From Sandaracinaceae bacterium (GTDB lineage: Bacteria; Myxococcota_A; Polyangia; Polyangiales; JADJQN01): DNA of 64,000 bases. How positions within the stretch are numbered: the first letter of the stretch is position 1; each line of letters opens with the position of its first letter. The notes under the pieces are model-generated. The model ran no database searches. It saw only the letters and a program-made list of their open reading frames with translations, and was not told the DNA's origin. This document shows, one piece after another, positions 33,379 to 41,553 of the stretch. The stretch lies in assembly GCA_016712745.1 (NCBI GenBank), contig JADJQN010000001.1:1798001-1862000 (forward strand), given 5' to 3'. Made by a program: the position numbers and the translations under genes.

Positions 33379-34637
33379 AACGCGCATCCTTGCTGCTTGC
33401 GTGCCTTGCAGTCGTTGCACCGGCGAGCAAGTCCTTCGCTTACGACGTCAGCAGCGCGCGTTGGGCTTCGAGCGACATACCCGTTCAATACCGCATTAAC
33501 GAAAGCAGCATTCCTTCGTCGCTTGGAGCTGCAACCGGACGTGATGCTGTCGACAGCGGATTTGCGGCGTGGGCCGCCGTGAGCTGTACGACTTTCAGCA
33601 CGACGAATGTCGGCACCACAGCTGCCACAGCCGGAACAGCGGGCGATGGGCAAAGCGTGATTCTTTGGATCTCAGGCTCATGGCCCGACGAACTCGGCGA
33701 CGTAGGCTCGGTTATCGGCGTGACGACTCCGGTCTGGGAGAGTCGCGGTCGCACAATTATCGACGCTGACATTCAATTCAATAACGTCGGCTTCAGTTGG
33801 ACCACGACAGGTTCGGGCGGAAGCGTGGATGCGCAGTCGATCGCAACACATGAAGAAGGACATTTCTTGGGCCTCGACCATTCGAGCAGCTCCGCTGCGG
33901 TGATGTTCGCGTCGTATTCGAGTGGCTTGAAGCGCACGCTCACTTCGGATGATCAGGCGGGCGTCTGCGCAATCTATCCGCGGTCCGGCACTGAACCCCC
34001 CGACGTGGAAGATCCGTGCGGCGCAGGTTCTGGCTCGTGCGGGGACTGCACGCCTCAAGCCGGTTGCGGCTGGTGTAACTCGAGCTCCGTTTGCGTAACG
34101 GGAACGTCGACCGGCCCGAGCACCGGCAGCTGTGCGAGCGGTTGGACCTGGTTGCCGCGCGATTGCTCAGCGCCTGTTGGCACAGCAGGTTTCGGCGGTT
34201 CATGCGCAGACAACAGTGACTGTGCGTCGAGCCTTTGTCTCAATGCCACGGGCGGTGCGGTTTGCACCAACAGCTGCACCTCCGATTGCGGGTGCCCTCC
34301 CGGTTATGGATGCGTGCGTGTGACGGGTGGCTTTAGCGTCTGCGCGGTCGGCACCAACGAGTGCTCGACCGATGTTGACGCTGGACCGTCGCTAGTCGAT
34401 GGCGGACCGTCGGTTGGCGAAGATGCCGGGCCCTCGGGCGGCGAAGACGCTGGACCAGGCGAGAACTTCGATGCGGGCTCTTCGGACGGCGACGCCGGCA
34501 CAGGCGGCGAGCCCGATTCATCACGTCGCAGCTCGGGCTGTTCGACGAGCGGCGCACCTTCGAGCGAAGGCGCACCGATCGCATTTGCCCTCGCGGGCAT
34601 TGCCCTTCTACTGCTGCGTCGTCGGCGCAGCGCGTAG
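33375..34637 (+). CDS. Matrixin-type metalloprotease with PSI-like module and MYXO-CTERM anchor
   Basis: 420 aa. Signal peptide (to about FAY), then an M10-type catalytic domain with DADIQFNN and the zinc site HEEGHFLGLDH (159-169), and a Met-turn region (AAVMFASY). After residue 200 comes a Cys-rich PSI-like module (CGDCTPQAGCGWCNSSSVC) and a second Cys cluster, an Asp/Gly/Pro linker, and a C terminus of MYXO-CTERM type: Cys in SSGCSTSG, a hydrophobic helix (FALAGIALLLL) and an RRRR tail. MYXO-CTERM proteins are processed and retained on the myxobacterial surface. The gene end overlaps the convergent M49 gene by 30 bp. Confidence 0.88.
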   Translation: MKRASLLLACLAVVAPASKSFAYDVSSARWASSDIPVQYRINESSIPSSLGAATGRDAVDSGFAAWAAVSCTTFSTTNVGTTAATAGTAGDGQSVILWISGSWPDELGDVGSVIGVTTPVWESRGRTIIDADIQFNNVGFSWTTTGSGGSVDAQSIATHEEGHFLGLDHSSSSAAVMFASYSSGLKRTLTSDDQAGVCAIYPRSGTEPPDVEDPCGAGSGSCGDCTPQAGCGWCNSSSVCVTGTSTGPSTGSCASGWTWLPRDCSAPVGTAGFGGSCADNSDCASSLCLNATGGAVCTNSCTSDCGCPPGYGCVRVTGGFSVCAVGTNECSTDVDAGPSLVDGGPSVGEDAGPSGGEDAGPGENFDAGSSDGDAGTGGEPDSSRRSSGCSTSGAPSSEGAPIAFALAGIALLLLRRRRSA

Positions 34638-36722
34638 CGCGGCACCCGATTCGATCGACTCGCGCGACAACTGCGAAAGCTCGAGCATGTAGGCTTGGAA
34701 GTTCTCTGGCGCTGCGATGCGAACGTCCGTGATGACGTTGTTCGCGTCAAGCACCGGGATGAGGCGCGACGAGACGTAAGCCCATTGCGTCGGCAGATTC
34801 AGGCGGGTTGCACGTGCGATGGCGTCGGCGCGCCATTCATCGTTGATGCGCGTGCCAAATTGTTCGACCAAGCGCTGGATCGCCGCGAAGTCACCGGTCG
34901 CCTTGATGCGCTGAAGCTCAGAAAGCAACTCGCCGATCGCACGACGGAACGCATCCGGATCCGGAACGCGCAGATACCAATGGCCGTCACGCTGCTCGGG
35001 AACGACAGCGCCGCGGTCCTGCGCGAAACCAACGATCATCGAACGCGCGCGGTCGTGATCTTCTTCAATCACATGCTGGTCGGTGTAGCGACGCAATGAC
35101 GACAAGAAGTTCGCTGCGAAGAGGCGGTAGCTCGCCGGCACGCAGGCTGCGTCGTGAAGAAGCCCAACCTCCATCACTTTCGGGTCGGACATGTGCCAGA
35201 GCGCGACGAGATCGGCGCGAGCTTCCTCGAGTGTCGAATAGTACTGACGCAGCGATTCGTGAGGGTCGCCGTGCAGATCCGGGGAGACGCGCCCCGATGC
35301 GTGGCCAGTTACTTCGTGAAGCGTAACCATCGCGTTCCACACGTCGACCGAGCAGCGCTCGGCAATTGCGCCTTCTTCATCGCTCGCCGCAAACTCGCGG
35401 GTGGCAGCGGGACCCACAGCGAGATTTCCGGACTCGATGATGTTGTTCAAAAAGAAGTTGCGGCTTCCGTGTTGCTCGCGAATCGCTTGCTCGTTTGGCA
35501 GATTGATGCCCGCGGCGCTGATTGGGCCGCCGTCGCCGTCCTCGAGCAGCACGTCGACGGTATTTGCCACAAGTGGGCGAAATTCCGTTTTACGGAACTG
35601 CGCATCCCACGGCGTGCGGCCTTCAAAGTAGGGAGCGTTCTGGGCAATCGCACGCATGAGTCCGGTGCGTGCTTCGTTGCGGTAGAAGGTGATGCCTTCC
35701 CAAAGGCCTTTGGTGCCACGCGCGTCGGTGTAACTTTCGATGAAGCCGAGAATCGCGTCGACCGACGGGTCATCTTGAACCCAGCCGATGTTGTACTGAC
35801 GGAACTCTGCGTTGTCCCCGGTTTGGAAATAGCGAACGAGGTGTTGCCAGTAGTCGCGCTGCGCAGTCGGAGCGACAGCCATCGCGAAATTCAGATGGTG
35901 GATGACGCCGCGCAACTCCGGCGCATACAGGCCTTCGGCAACTGTGCCATCGCCCGTGCGATAGACCTGCTCGACGAGGCGGCCGCGCTCGCGAACCACG
36001 CGCGAGTTGAGCGGATACTGATCGCGGAAGTTCTGCAGGTCGCGCAGACGCAGGCCCGGGTAGAAGGTGTTGAATGATGCGGAGATGATGTCTTGGCCGC
36101 GCGGCGGCGACTTACTTGTGCACATCGGCTCGAAGTTGCCGTCGAAGATTGGACGACGGAGCCGCGCAAGCTTGGCGTCTACTTCTGCGTCCGTCGCACC
36201 AAGCTCCGTTGCACCGGCCGCGCGTGCCGCATGAGCCGCGCTTGCCAGCTCCGCTGCTGCAAAACCTTCGGGAACGAACTTGCGTGAGGTGCGCATGTTG
36301 TGAACGCCGTGGTGAATCCAAAGAAGCTTCGTGTACGTAATCATCGCCGGCGTAGCGGTGTTTGTACGAATGAGCGCCTCAAAGAGATCTTTGATCTCGA
36401 GGTTGTGCGCATAGCGCTGGTCGTAGGCGATGCGGTCGCCGGCGATGCTGGCGCGGTAGAGATGATACGCAAGGATTTGCTGCGCGACCGGAAGCTCTTC
36501 GAAGTGGTCGGCGTAGGTCTGCACGATGCCCACATCTCCGACGCGCTCGAGCAAGTACGGACGGTCCGGCGCGGTCGCGGTCGCCTGCGTCGAGGCGGGG
36601 CGTGGGTCGCTCGGCCGCGCGGCCTGCACTTCGGCGCTTGGGCTCGCTTCGGTGCTCTGCGTTCCACCGCAGGCGACCAAGCTGAAAACCGACAAAATAA
36701 TCGTGAAAGAGAGTGTCCTCAT
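34608..36722 (-). CDS. DPP III-like (M49) metallopeptidase lipoprotein
   Basis: 704 aa from ATG 36722. Lipobox LVAC (Cys18), short Ala/Ser/Pro linker, then a full M49-like domain: zinc motif HEVTGH at 469-474 (M49 uses HExxxH) and the second motif EEARAD at 499-504 supplying the third ligand. M49 enzymes remove dipeptides from peptide N termini; bacterial periplasmic versions probably serve peptide catabolism. Lipid anchoring is unusual compared with the cytosolic eukaryotic enzyme. It diverges from xdhC with 87 bp between starts. Confidence 0.88.
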   Translation of the reverse strand: MRTLSFTIILSVFSLVACGGTQSTEASPSAEVQAARPSDPRPASTQATATAPDRPYLLERVGDVGIVQTYADHFEELPVAQQILAYHLYRASIAGDRIAYDQRYAHNLEIKDLFEALIRTNTATPAMITYTKLLWIHHGVHNMRTSRKFVPEGFAAAELASAAHAARAAGATELGATDAEVDAKLARLRRPIFDGNFEPMCTSKSPPRGQDIISASFNTFYPGLRLRDLQNFRDQYPLNSRVVRERGRLVEQVYRTGDGTVAEGLYAPELRGVIHHLNFAMAVAPTAQRDYWQHLVRYFQTGDNAEFRQYNIGWVQDDPSVDAILGFIESYTDARGTKGLWEGITFYRNEARTGLMRAIAQNAPYFEGRTPWDAQFRKTEFRPLVANTVDVLLEDGDGGPISAAGINLPNEQAIREQHGSRNFFLNNIIESGNLAVGPAATREFAASDEEGAIAERCSVDVWNAMVTLHEVTGHASGRVSPDLHGDPHESLRQYYSTLEEARADLVALWHMSDPKVMEVGLLHDAACVPASYRLFAANFLSSLRRYTDQHVIEEDHDRARSMIVGFAQDRGAVVPEQRDGHWYLRVPDPDAFRRAIGELLSELQRIKATGDFAAIQRLVEQFGTRINDEWRADAIARATRLNLPTQWAYVSSRLIPVLDANNVITDVRIAAPENFQAYMLELSQLSRESIESGAALRAAPTTQQ

Positions 36723-36809
36723 CGGCGCATGGTTTCGCCCGAACGCGTCAAAATCACAAGCCCTCTGAAAGAACCTCGGGGCCTTATGTAGTAGGCTTGC
36801 GACGCCGCC

Positions 36810-37736
36810 ATGAGCCAGGGCCTCCCCAGCACCGCGCGTGAGTCTTTTCTCATCGAAGATCACGACGCATACGACAATCTGCCGCTGCCCGTAGGCGGTG
36901 ACGCGGCCGCCGTGCTGGCAGCAGCCCTCGACGCAACGCTTCGTGGTGAACGCGTGGTGCTTGCGACCGTCGTGCGCCGAAAAGGCTCTGCTCCGTCAAC
37001 ACCCGGGCAGAAACTCGTCTATGCGAGCGATGGCACGTGCGTTGGTACAATAGGCGGCGGGGCTGTCGAACGGCGGGTGCTAAGCAACTTGGTCGCGCGT
37101 TGCAACGACGAAGGGCGTCAGGACGCCGCCCGCGACGAAAGCGCTGAGCTTACCGCGTACAAGCTCGGGGCGAGCCTCGGCATGTGTTGTGGTGGCGTCG
37201 TCGAGGTGATGTTCGAGACGATTACGCGTCTTACGCCGGTCGTGTTAGTCGGCGCAGGACACATTGGAAGCGCGGCCGCGCCGCTACTGGCGCAATGCGG
37301 GTTCGTAGTCACGATGGCCGATGAGCGCCCCGAGTGGATCGAGCGAGCGAGCGCGAGCTTCGAGTCGTTCGGCCCCCGCATTCGCTGCGTCGCGGATGAG
37401 TTCGAAGAGGCAGCGCGTCCGGTTTCACGCAGGGGCGCGCTGATCACGATGACGCACGATCATCAACTCGATCAACGCGTGGTCGAGTGGGCGCTGAAAG
37501 AAGGGTTCGCGTACGTGGGCGGCGTGGGCTCGCGCGCGAAGGCGGCCCGCACGCGCACGCGCCTCCTCTCCAAAGGATTTGGTGCCTCCGATATCGGGCG
37601 GGTTCACATGCCGGTCGGTGCTGACATCGGCGCGCGCCAACCGAACGAGATTGCGGTCGCGATTGTCGCCGAGCTCATCGCGTGGCGTTCCCAGCTGCAC
37701 GAATCATCGATGGAAGGCGCAACGCATGGCGAATAG
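36810..37736 (+). CDS. xdhC: XdhC/CoxI-family molybdenum cofactor insertion protein
   Basis: 308 aa with the family landmarks: RRKGSAPSTPGQKLVY, GTIGGGAVERRV, KLGASLGMCCGG in the N-terminal half and a Rossmann motif VVLVGAGHIGSAAAPLL in the C-terminal half. XdhC binds sulfurated molybdenum cofactor and loads it into xanthine dehydrogenase. It overlaps the xdh start by 11 bp, in keeping with dedicated service to that enzyme. The first ~30 residues are an unusual extension. Confidence 0.9.
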   Translation: MSQGLPSTARESFLIEDHDAYDNLPLPVGGDAAAVLAAALDATLRGERVVLATVVRRKGSAPSTPGQKLVYASDGTCVGTIGGGAVERRVLSNLVARCNDEGRQDAARDESAELTAYKLGASLGMCCGGVVEVMFETITRLTPVVLVGAGHIGSAAAPLLAQCGFVVTMADERPEWIERASASFESFGPRIRCVADEFEEAARPVSRRGALITMTHDHQLDQRVVEWALKEGFAYVGGVGSRAKAARTRTRLLSKGFGASDIGRVHMPVGADIGARQPNEIAVAIVAELIAWRSQLHESSMEGATHGE

Positions 37737-40700
37737 TTTCGAGTTCACGCTCAACGGCGAGCGCGTCGTCGTTGAGAATGCATCGTCGACCATGACGCTG
37801 CTCGATTTCCTGCGGCGACGCGGTCTGACTGGCACAAAGCAGGGATGCGCCGAAGGCGATTGTGGCGCGTGCTCGCTCGCGCTGGTCGATACCGATGCGC
37901 ACGGCAAGAAGACCTTCCGCGCGATCAACAGCTGCATTGCGCTCCTGCCGATGGTCGCAGGGCGTGAAATTCTCACCGTCGAAGGCCTGGCCAAAGCGCG
38001 CGACGACGAAGCGCCACCGACGCTCGAGGAGCTCCACCCTGTTCAGCGCGCCATGGTGACCAACAACGGATCACAGTGCGGGTTTTGCACGCCGGGCTTT
38101 GTGATGTCGATGTTCGAAGGTTATTACCGGCCTGCTCTGCAGGCGCGAGCCCAGATTTCCGATCAACTGTGCGGCAATCTCTGCCGCTGCACAGGCTACC
38201 GCCCGATTCGCGATGCGATGGAAGTCGCGCTCGAGGAGCGTGCGGTACGCGGAAGCGATGAGTTTCACGCGCTTCTCAAGCGTGCTTCGGGCGAGGTGCC
38301 CTCACTCGACTATCAATCCGGTGGTCAGCATTTTTTGCGCCCGAAGACCTTGAAGGATTTGCTCACATTGCGCGATCAGCATCCCGACGCCTGGCTCGTG
38401 GCCGGCGCGACGGAGATCGGCGTCTATCTCAACAAGAAGTTTCAGAGTTTCCCCTTTTTGATTTCAATCGAGGGGGTGAGCGAACTGCGACGCATTCGCA
38501 AAGTCGATGGCGTCTTCCACGTTGGCGGCGCATCGACTCTTACGGAGCTCGAAGAGGCACTTGCCGGGGCGATTCCGGCCATCGACAAGATGCTGCTCGT
38601 CTTCGCGTCGCGGCAGATCCGCAACCGCGCCACGCTTGCGGGAAACCTTGTCACGGCTTCGCCAATCGGCGACATGGCTCCGGTCCTTCTGGCGCTTGAT
38701 GCGAGCGTGGTGCTCGCGTCGGTCACCGGCGAGCGCACGGTGCTACTGCACGACTTTTTCACGGGCTATCGAAAAACCGTGATGGCACCAAACGAGATCG
38801 TGCGCACGATCTTGATTCCAGATCCGGTGGCCCACGCCGGCATCACGCGCCGCATCGAGTCGTACAAGGTGAGTAAACGACGCGAGCTCGACATCAGCAT
38901 CACCGCCGCAGCATTTTGCATCGAAACCGATGCAAGCCACATGATCACGAGCGCACGACTCGCCTACGGCGGCGTAGCCGCAACCCCGGCGCGCGCGACG
39001 CGAACCGAGGGAGCCCTGGTTGGAAATCCCTGGAACGAAGAAACTTTACGCGCAGCGTGCGAAATCCTTGCAACGGAGTTCGCGCCGCTCAGCGACGTGC
39101 GAAGCGGCAAAGAGTATCGGCAAGAGCTCGTGGTCAGTCTCTTCGAGAAGTTCTTCCGGGGCGAGAGCAGCGCGAGCCAGGACCTACCGCTGGGTTACGA
39201 GAGCCCGGGCGCCTTCGACGGCGGCAGGCGCGATGTGCCGGACTCGCATTTACTCGTGCACGAGAGCGCCATCTCCCACGTCACCGGCGCCGCACAGTAC
39301 GTCGACGATCAGGCGCAACGTCGCGAGATGCTCGAGATGTGGCCGCTGTGTTCCCCGCACGCCCGAGCTCGCATTCTAAAGCTAGATGTGAGCCGCGCCA
39401 GAAGCATGCCTGGCGTTGCGCTGGTCCTCACGGCGAGCGACATCCCCGGTGTGAACGACGTCGGCGCGATTCGCAAAGACGAAGTGCTTCTTGCCGACAA
39501 AGAGATCGTTTTTCACGGCCAGATGATCGCGGTCGTCATCGCCGCCACGTATGAAGCTGCACGTTTGGCGTCCGCCGCAATCGTCGTCGAGTACGAACCG
39601 CTCGATGCAATTCTCTCCATCGAAACCGCGATTGAGCATTCGAGCTTCCATACGGAGCCCCATACCATTCGCCGCGGTGACGTCGCTCGGGCGCTGCAGT
39701 CGGCAGCGCACCGTGTTGATGGACGCATCGAGATTGGCGGGCAAGAGCATTTCTACCTCGAAACCCACGCAGCGTTTGCCGAGCGGGGAGATGACGGCGA
39801 TGTCTTTGTCTCTTCCTCCACACAGCATCCATCGGAAATCCAAGCAGTCGTCTCGCACGTGCTGCATATCCCGCGTTCGCGCGTCGTGGTTGAGGCACCG
39901 CGCATGGGCGGCGGCTTCGGCGGAAAGGAAACGCAAGGCAATGCCTTCGCTGCGCTCGCGGCCCTCGCCACGTGGAAGCTCGGCAAACCTGTTCGCGTGA
40001 TGCTCGATCGTGACCTCGATATGATGCTCACGGGAAAGCGCCACCCGTTCCTCGCCGACTACGAGGCCTCGTTCGATAGCGAAGGTCACATCCAAGCGCT
40101 CAAGGCCACGCTCGTATCCGACGGTGGCTGGGCCCTCGACCTTTCAGCGTCGATTTTGGATCGTGCACTTTTTCACATCGACAATAGCTACTTTATTCCG
40201 AACCTCGAAGTGCAAGGGCGCGTTGCGAAGACCAATGTGGTCTCGCACACCGCGTTCCGCGGCTTCGGCGGCCCACAAGGAATGGTTGTCATTGAAGAGG
40301 TGATGGACCGCATCGCGCGCGCTCTTGGGCTTGCGCCGGAAGTTGTTCGCGAACGAAACCTCTACCGGGGAGAAGGTGAGTCTCGCACCACACACTACGG
40401 CCAGGACGTTGGCGACAACCGCATTGAGTTTATGTGGGGTGAGCTCAAACGCGCATCGGAGCTTGATGCTCGTCGCAAAGAGATCAAGGCATTCAACCAG
40501 AAGAGCGCCAACATCAAACGCGGCATCGCGATGACGCCGGTCAAATTTGGAATCTCCTTCACCGCCTCGTTCTTGAACCAAGCGGGCGCGTTGGTGCTTA
40601 TTTACTGTGACGGCACGGTTCAGGTGAATCACGGCGGAACAGAAATGGGCCAAGGCCTTTACACCAAAGTCCTCGGCATCACGATGCGCGAGCTCGGTGT

Positions 40701-41553
40701 TTCGGCGGAGAAAGTGCGCGTCATGAAGACTCGCACGGACAAAGTGCCTAACACGTCGCCCACCGCAGCATCGAGCGGCGCCGATCTCAACGGCGCAGCG
40801 GTGAAAAACGCGTGCGACACGTTGCGCGCACGTCTGTCCGACGTCGCTGCTGCGCTCCTCAGTAGAGAACACGGCGTCACAATCGACAAGGAGTCACTTC
40901 GTTTCAAAGCCGGTCGCGTGTTCGTTGAGCACGACGCTGCGAAGTTCGTGCCTTTTGAGCGATTGGTTGAAGCGGCCTACCTCCGGCAGGTGAGTCTCTC
41001 AACGACGGGGTTCTATCGCACTCCGGATCTGCACTACGACGCGCAAAAAGGTCGCGGCAAACCTTTCCACTACTTTGCGTACGGAACCGCTGTGACCGAA
41101 GTCGAAGTCGACGGCGCCAGTGGCATGAAGCGCATCCTGCGCACGGACATTTTGCAAGACGTCGGCGAGAGCTTGAACATCGGCATTGATCGGGGTCAGG
41201 TTGAAGGTGCGTACGTGCAGGGCTTGGGCTGGCTCACCGGTGAAGAGCTGAAGTGGGATGACAAAGGCAAGCTCCTGGCTCACTCGGCCAGCACCTACCA
41301 GATCCCCGCCATCAGCGATGCGCCGATTGATTTTCGCGTCGCGTTGCTTCCGAAGGCCGCGCAAGCCGATACGGTTCATGGCAGCAAGGCCGTTGGCGAG
41401 CCGCCGTTGATGTTGGCCATCTCCGCGCGCGAGGCCATTCGCGATGCGATAGCCGCGTTCGGTGCCTCACCAACGCGCGTAGATCTTCCGTCGCCCGCGA
41501 CGCACGAAGCGATCTTTCACGCGATTCGGACTATTCGCCGGGCGAGCACGTAA
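37726..41553 (+). CDS. Single-chain xanthine dehydrogenase (Fe-S, FAD and Mo domains fused)
   Basis: 1275 aa from ATG 37726. Domains in order: plant-type 2Fe-2S (Cys41, 46, 49, 70), a second 2Fe-2S (QCGFCTPGF and LCRCTGYRP), FAD domain (WLVAGATEIGVYLN, LAGNLVTASPIGDM), CO-dehydrogenase-type C-terminal FAD part, and the Mo domain with MGGGFGGKE, HTAFRGFGGPQGM and the catalytic Glu in GSKAVGEPPLML near the end. It oxidises hypoxanthine/xanthine to urate with NAD. Most bacteria split this enzyme into XdhA and XdhB; the one-chain order here is that of eukaryotic XDH. Mo cofactor is supplied by XdhC. Its end overlaps the convergent VWA gene by 23 bp. Confidence 0.93.
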   Translation: MANSFEFTLNGERVVVENASSTMTLLDFLRRRGLTGTKQGCAEGDCGACSLALVDTDAHGKKTFRAINSCIALLPMVAGREILTVEGLAKARDDEAPPTLEELHPVQRAMVTNNGSQCGFCTPGFVMSMFEGYYRPALQARAQISDQLCGNLCRCTGYRPIRDAMEVALEERAVRGSDEFHALLKRASGEVPSLDYQSGGQHFLRPKTLKDLLTLRDQHPDAWLVAGATEIGVYLNKKFQSFPFLISIEGVSELRRIRKVDGVFHVGGASTLTELEEALAGAIPAIDKMLLVFASRQIRNRATLAGNLVTASPIGDMAPVLLALDASVVLASVTGERTVLLHDFFTGYRKTVMAPNEIVRTILIPDPVAHAGITRRIESYKVSKRRELDISITAAAFCIETDASHMITSARLAYGGVAATPARATRTEGALVGNPWNEETLRAACEILATEFAPLSDVRSGKEYRQELVVSLFEKFFRGESSASQDLPLGYESPGAFDGGRRDVPDSHLLVHESAISHVTGAAQYVDDQAQRREMLEMWPLCSPHARARILKLDVSRARSMPGVALVLTASDIPGVNDVGAIRKDEVLLADKEIVFHGQMIAVVIAATYEAARLASAAIVVEYEPLDAILSIETAIEHSSFHTEPHTIRRGDVARALQSAAHRVDGRIEIGGQEHFYLETHAAFAERGDDGDVFVSSSTQHPSEIQAVVSHVLHIPRSRVVVEAPRMGGGFGGKETQGNAFAALAALATWKLGKPVRVMLDRDLDMMLTGKRHPFLADYEASFDSEGHIQALKATLVSDGGWALDLSASILDRALFHIDNSYFIPNLEVQGRVAKTNVVSHTAFRGFGGPQGMVVIEEVMDRIARALGLAPEVVRERNLYRGEGESRTTHYGQDVGDNRIEFMWGELKRASELDARRKEIKAFNQKSANIKRGIAMTPVKFGISFTASFLNQAGALVLIYCDGTVQVNHGGTEMGQGLYTKVLGITMRELGVSAEKVRVMKTRTDKVPNTSPTAASSGADLNGAAVKNACDTLRARLSDVAAALLSREHGVTIDKESLRFKAGRVFVEHDAAKFVPFERLVEAAYLRQVSLSTTGFYRTPDLHYDAQKGRGKPFHYFAYGTAVTEVEVDGASGMKRILRTDILQDVGESLNIGIDRGQVEGAYVQGLGWLTGEELKWDDKGKLLAHSASTYQIPAISDAPIDFRVALLPKAAQADTVHGSKAVGEPPLMLAISAREAIRDAIAAFGASPTRVDLPSPATHEAIFHAIRTIRRAST

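Noticed and set aside
35154..36077. 307-codon plus-strand frame inside the M49 gene
   Set aside because: Antisense to a clear M49 coding sequence; a high-GC shadow.
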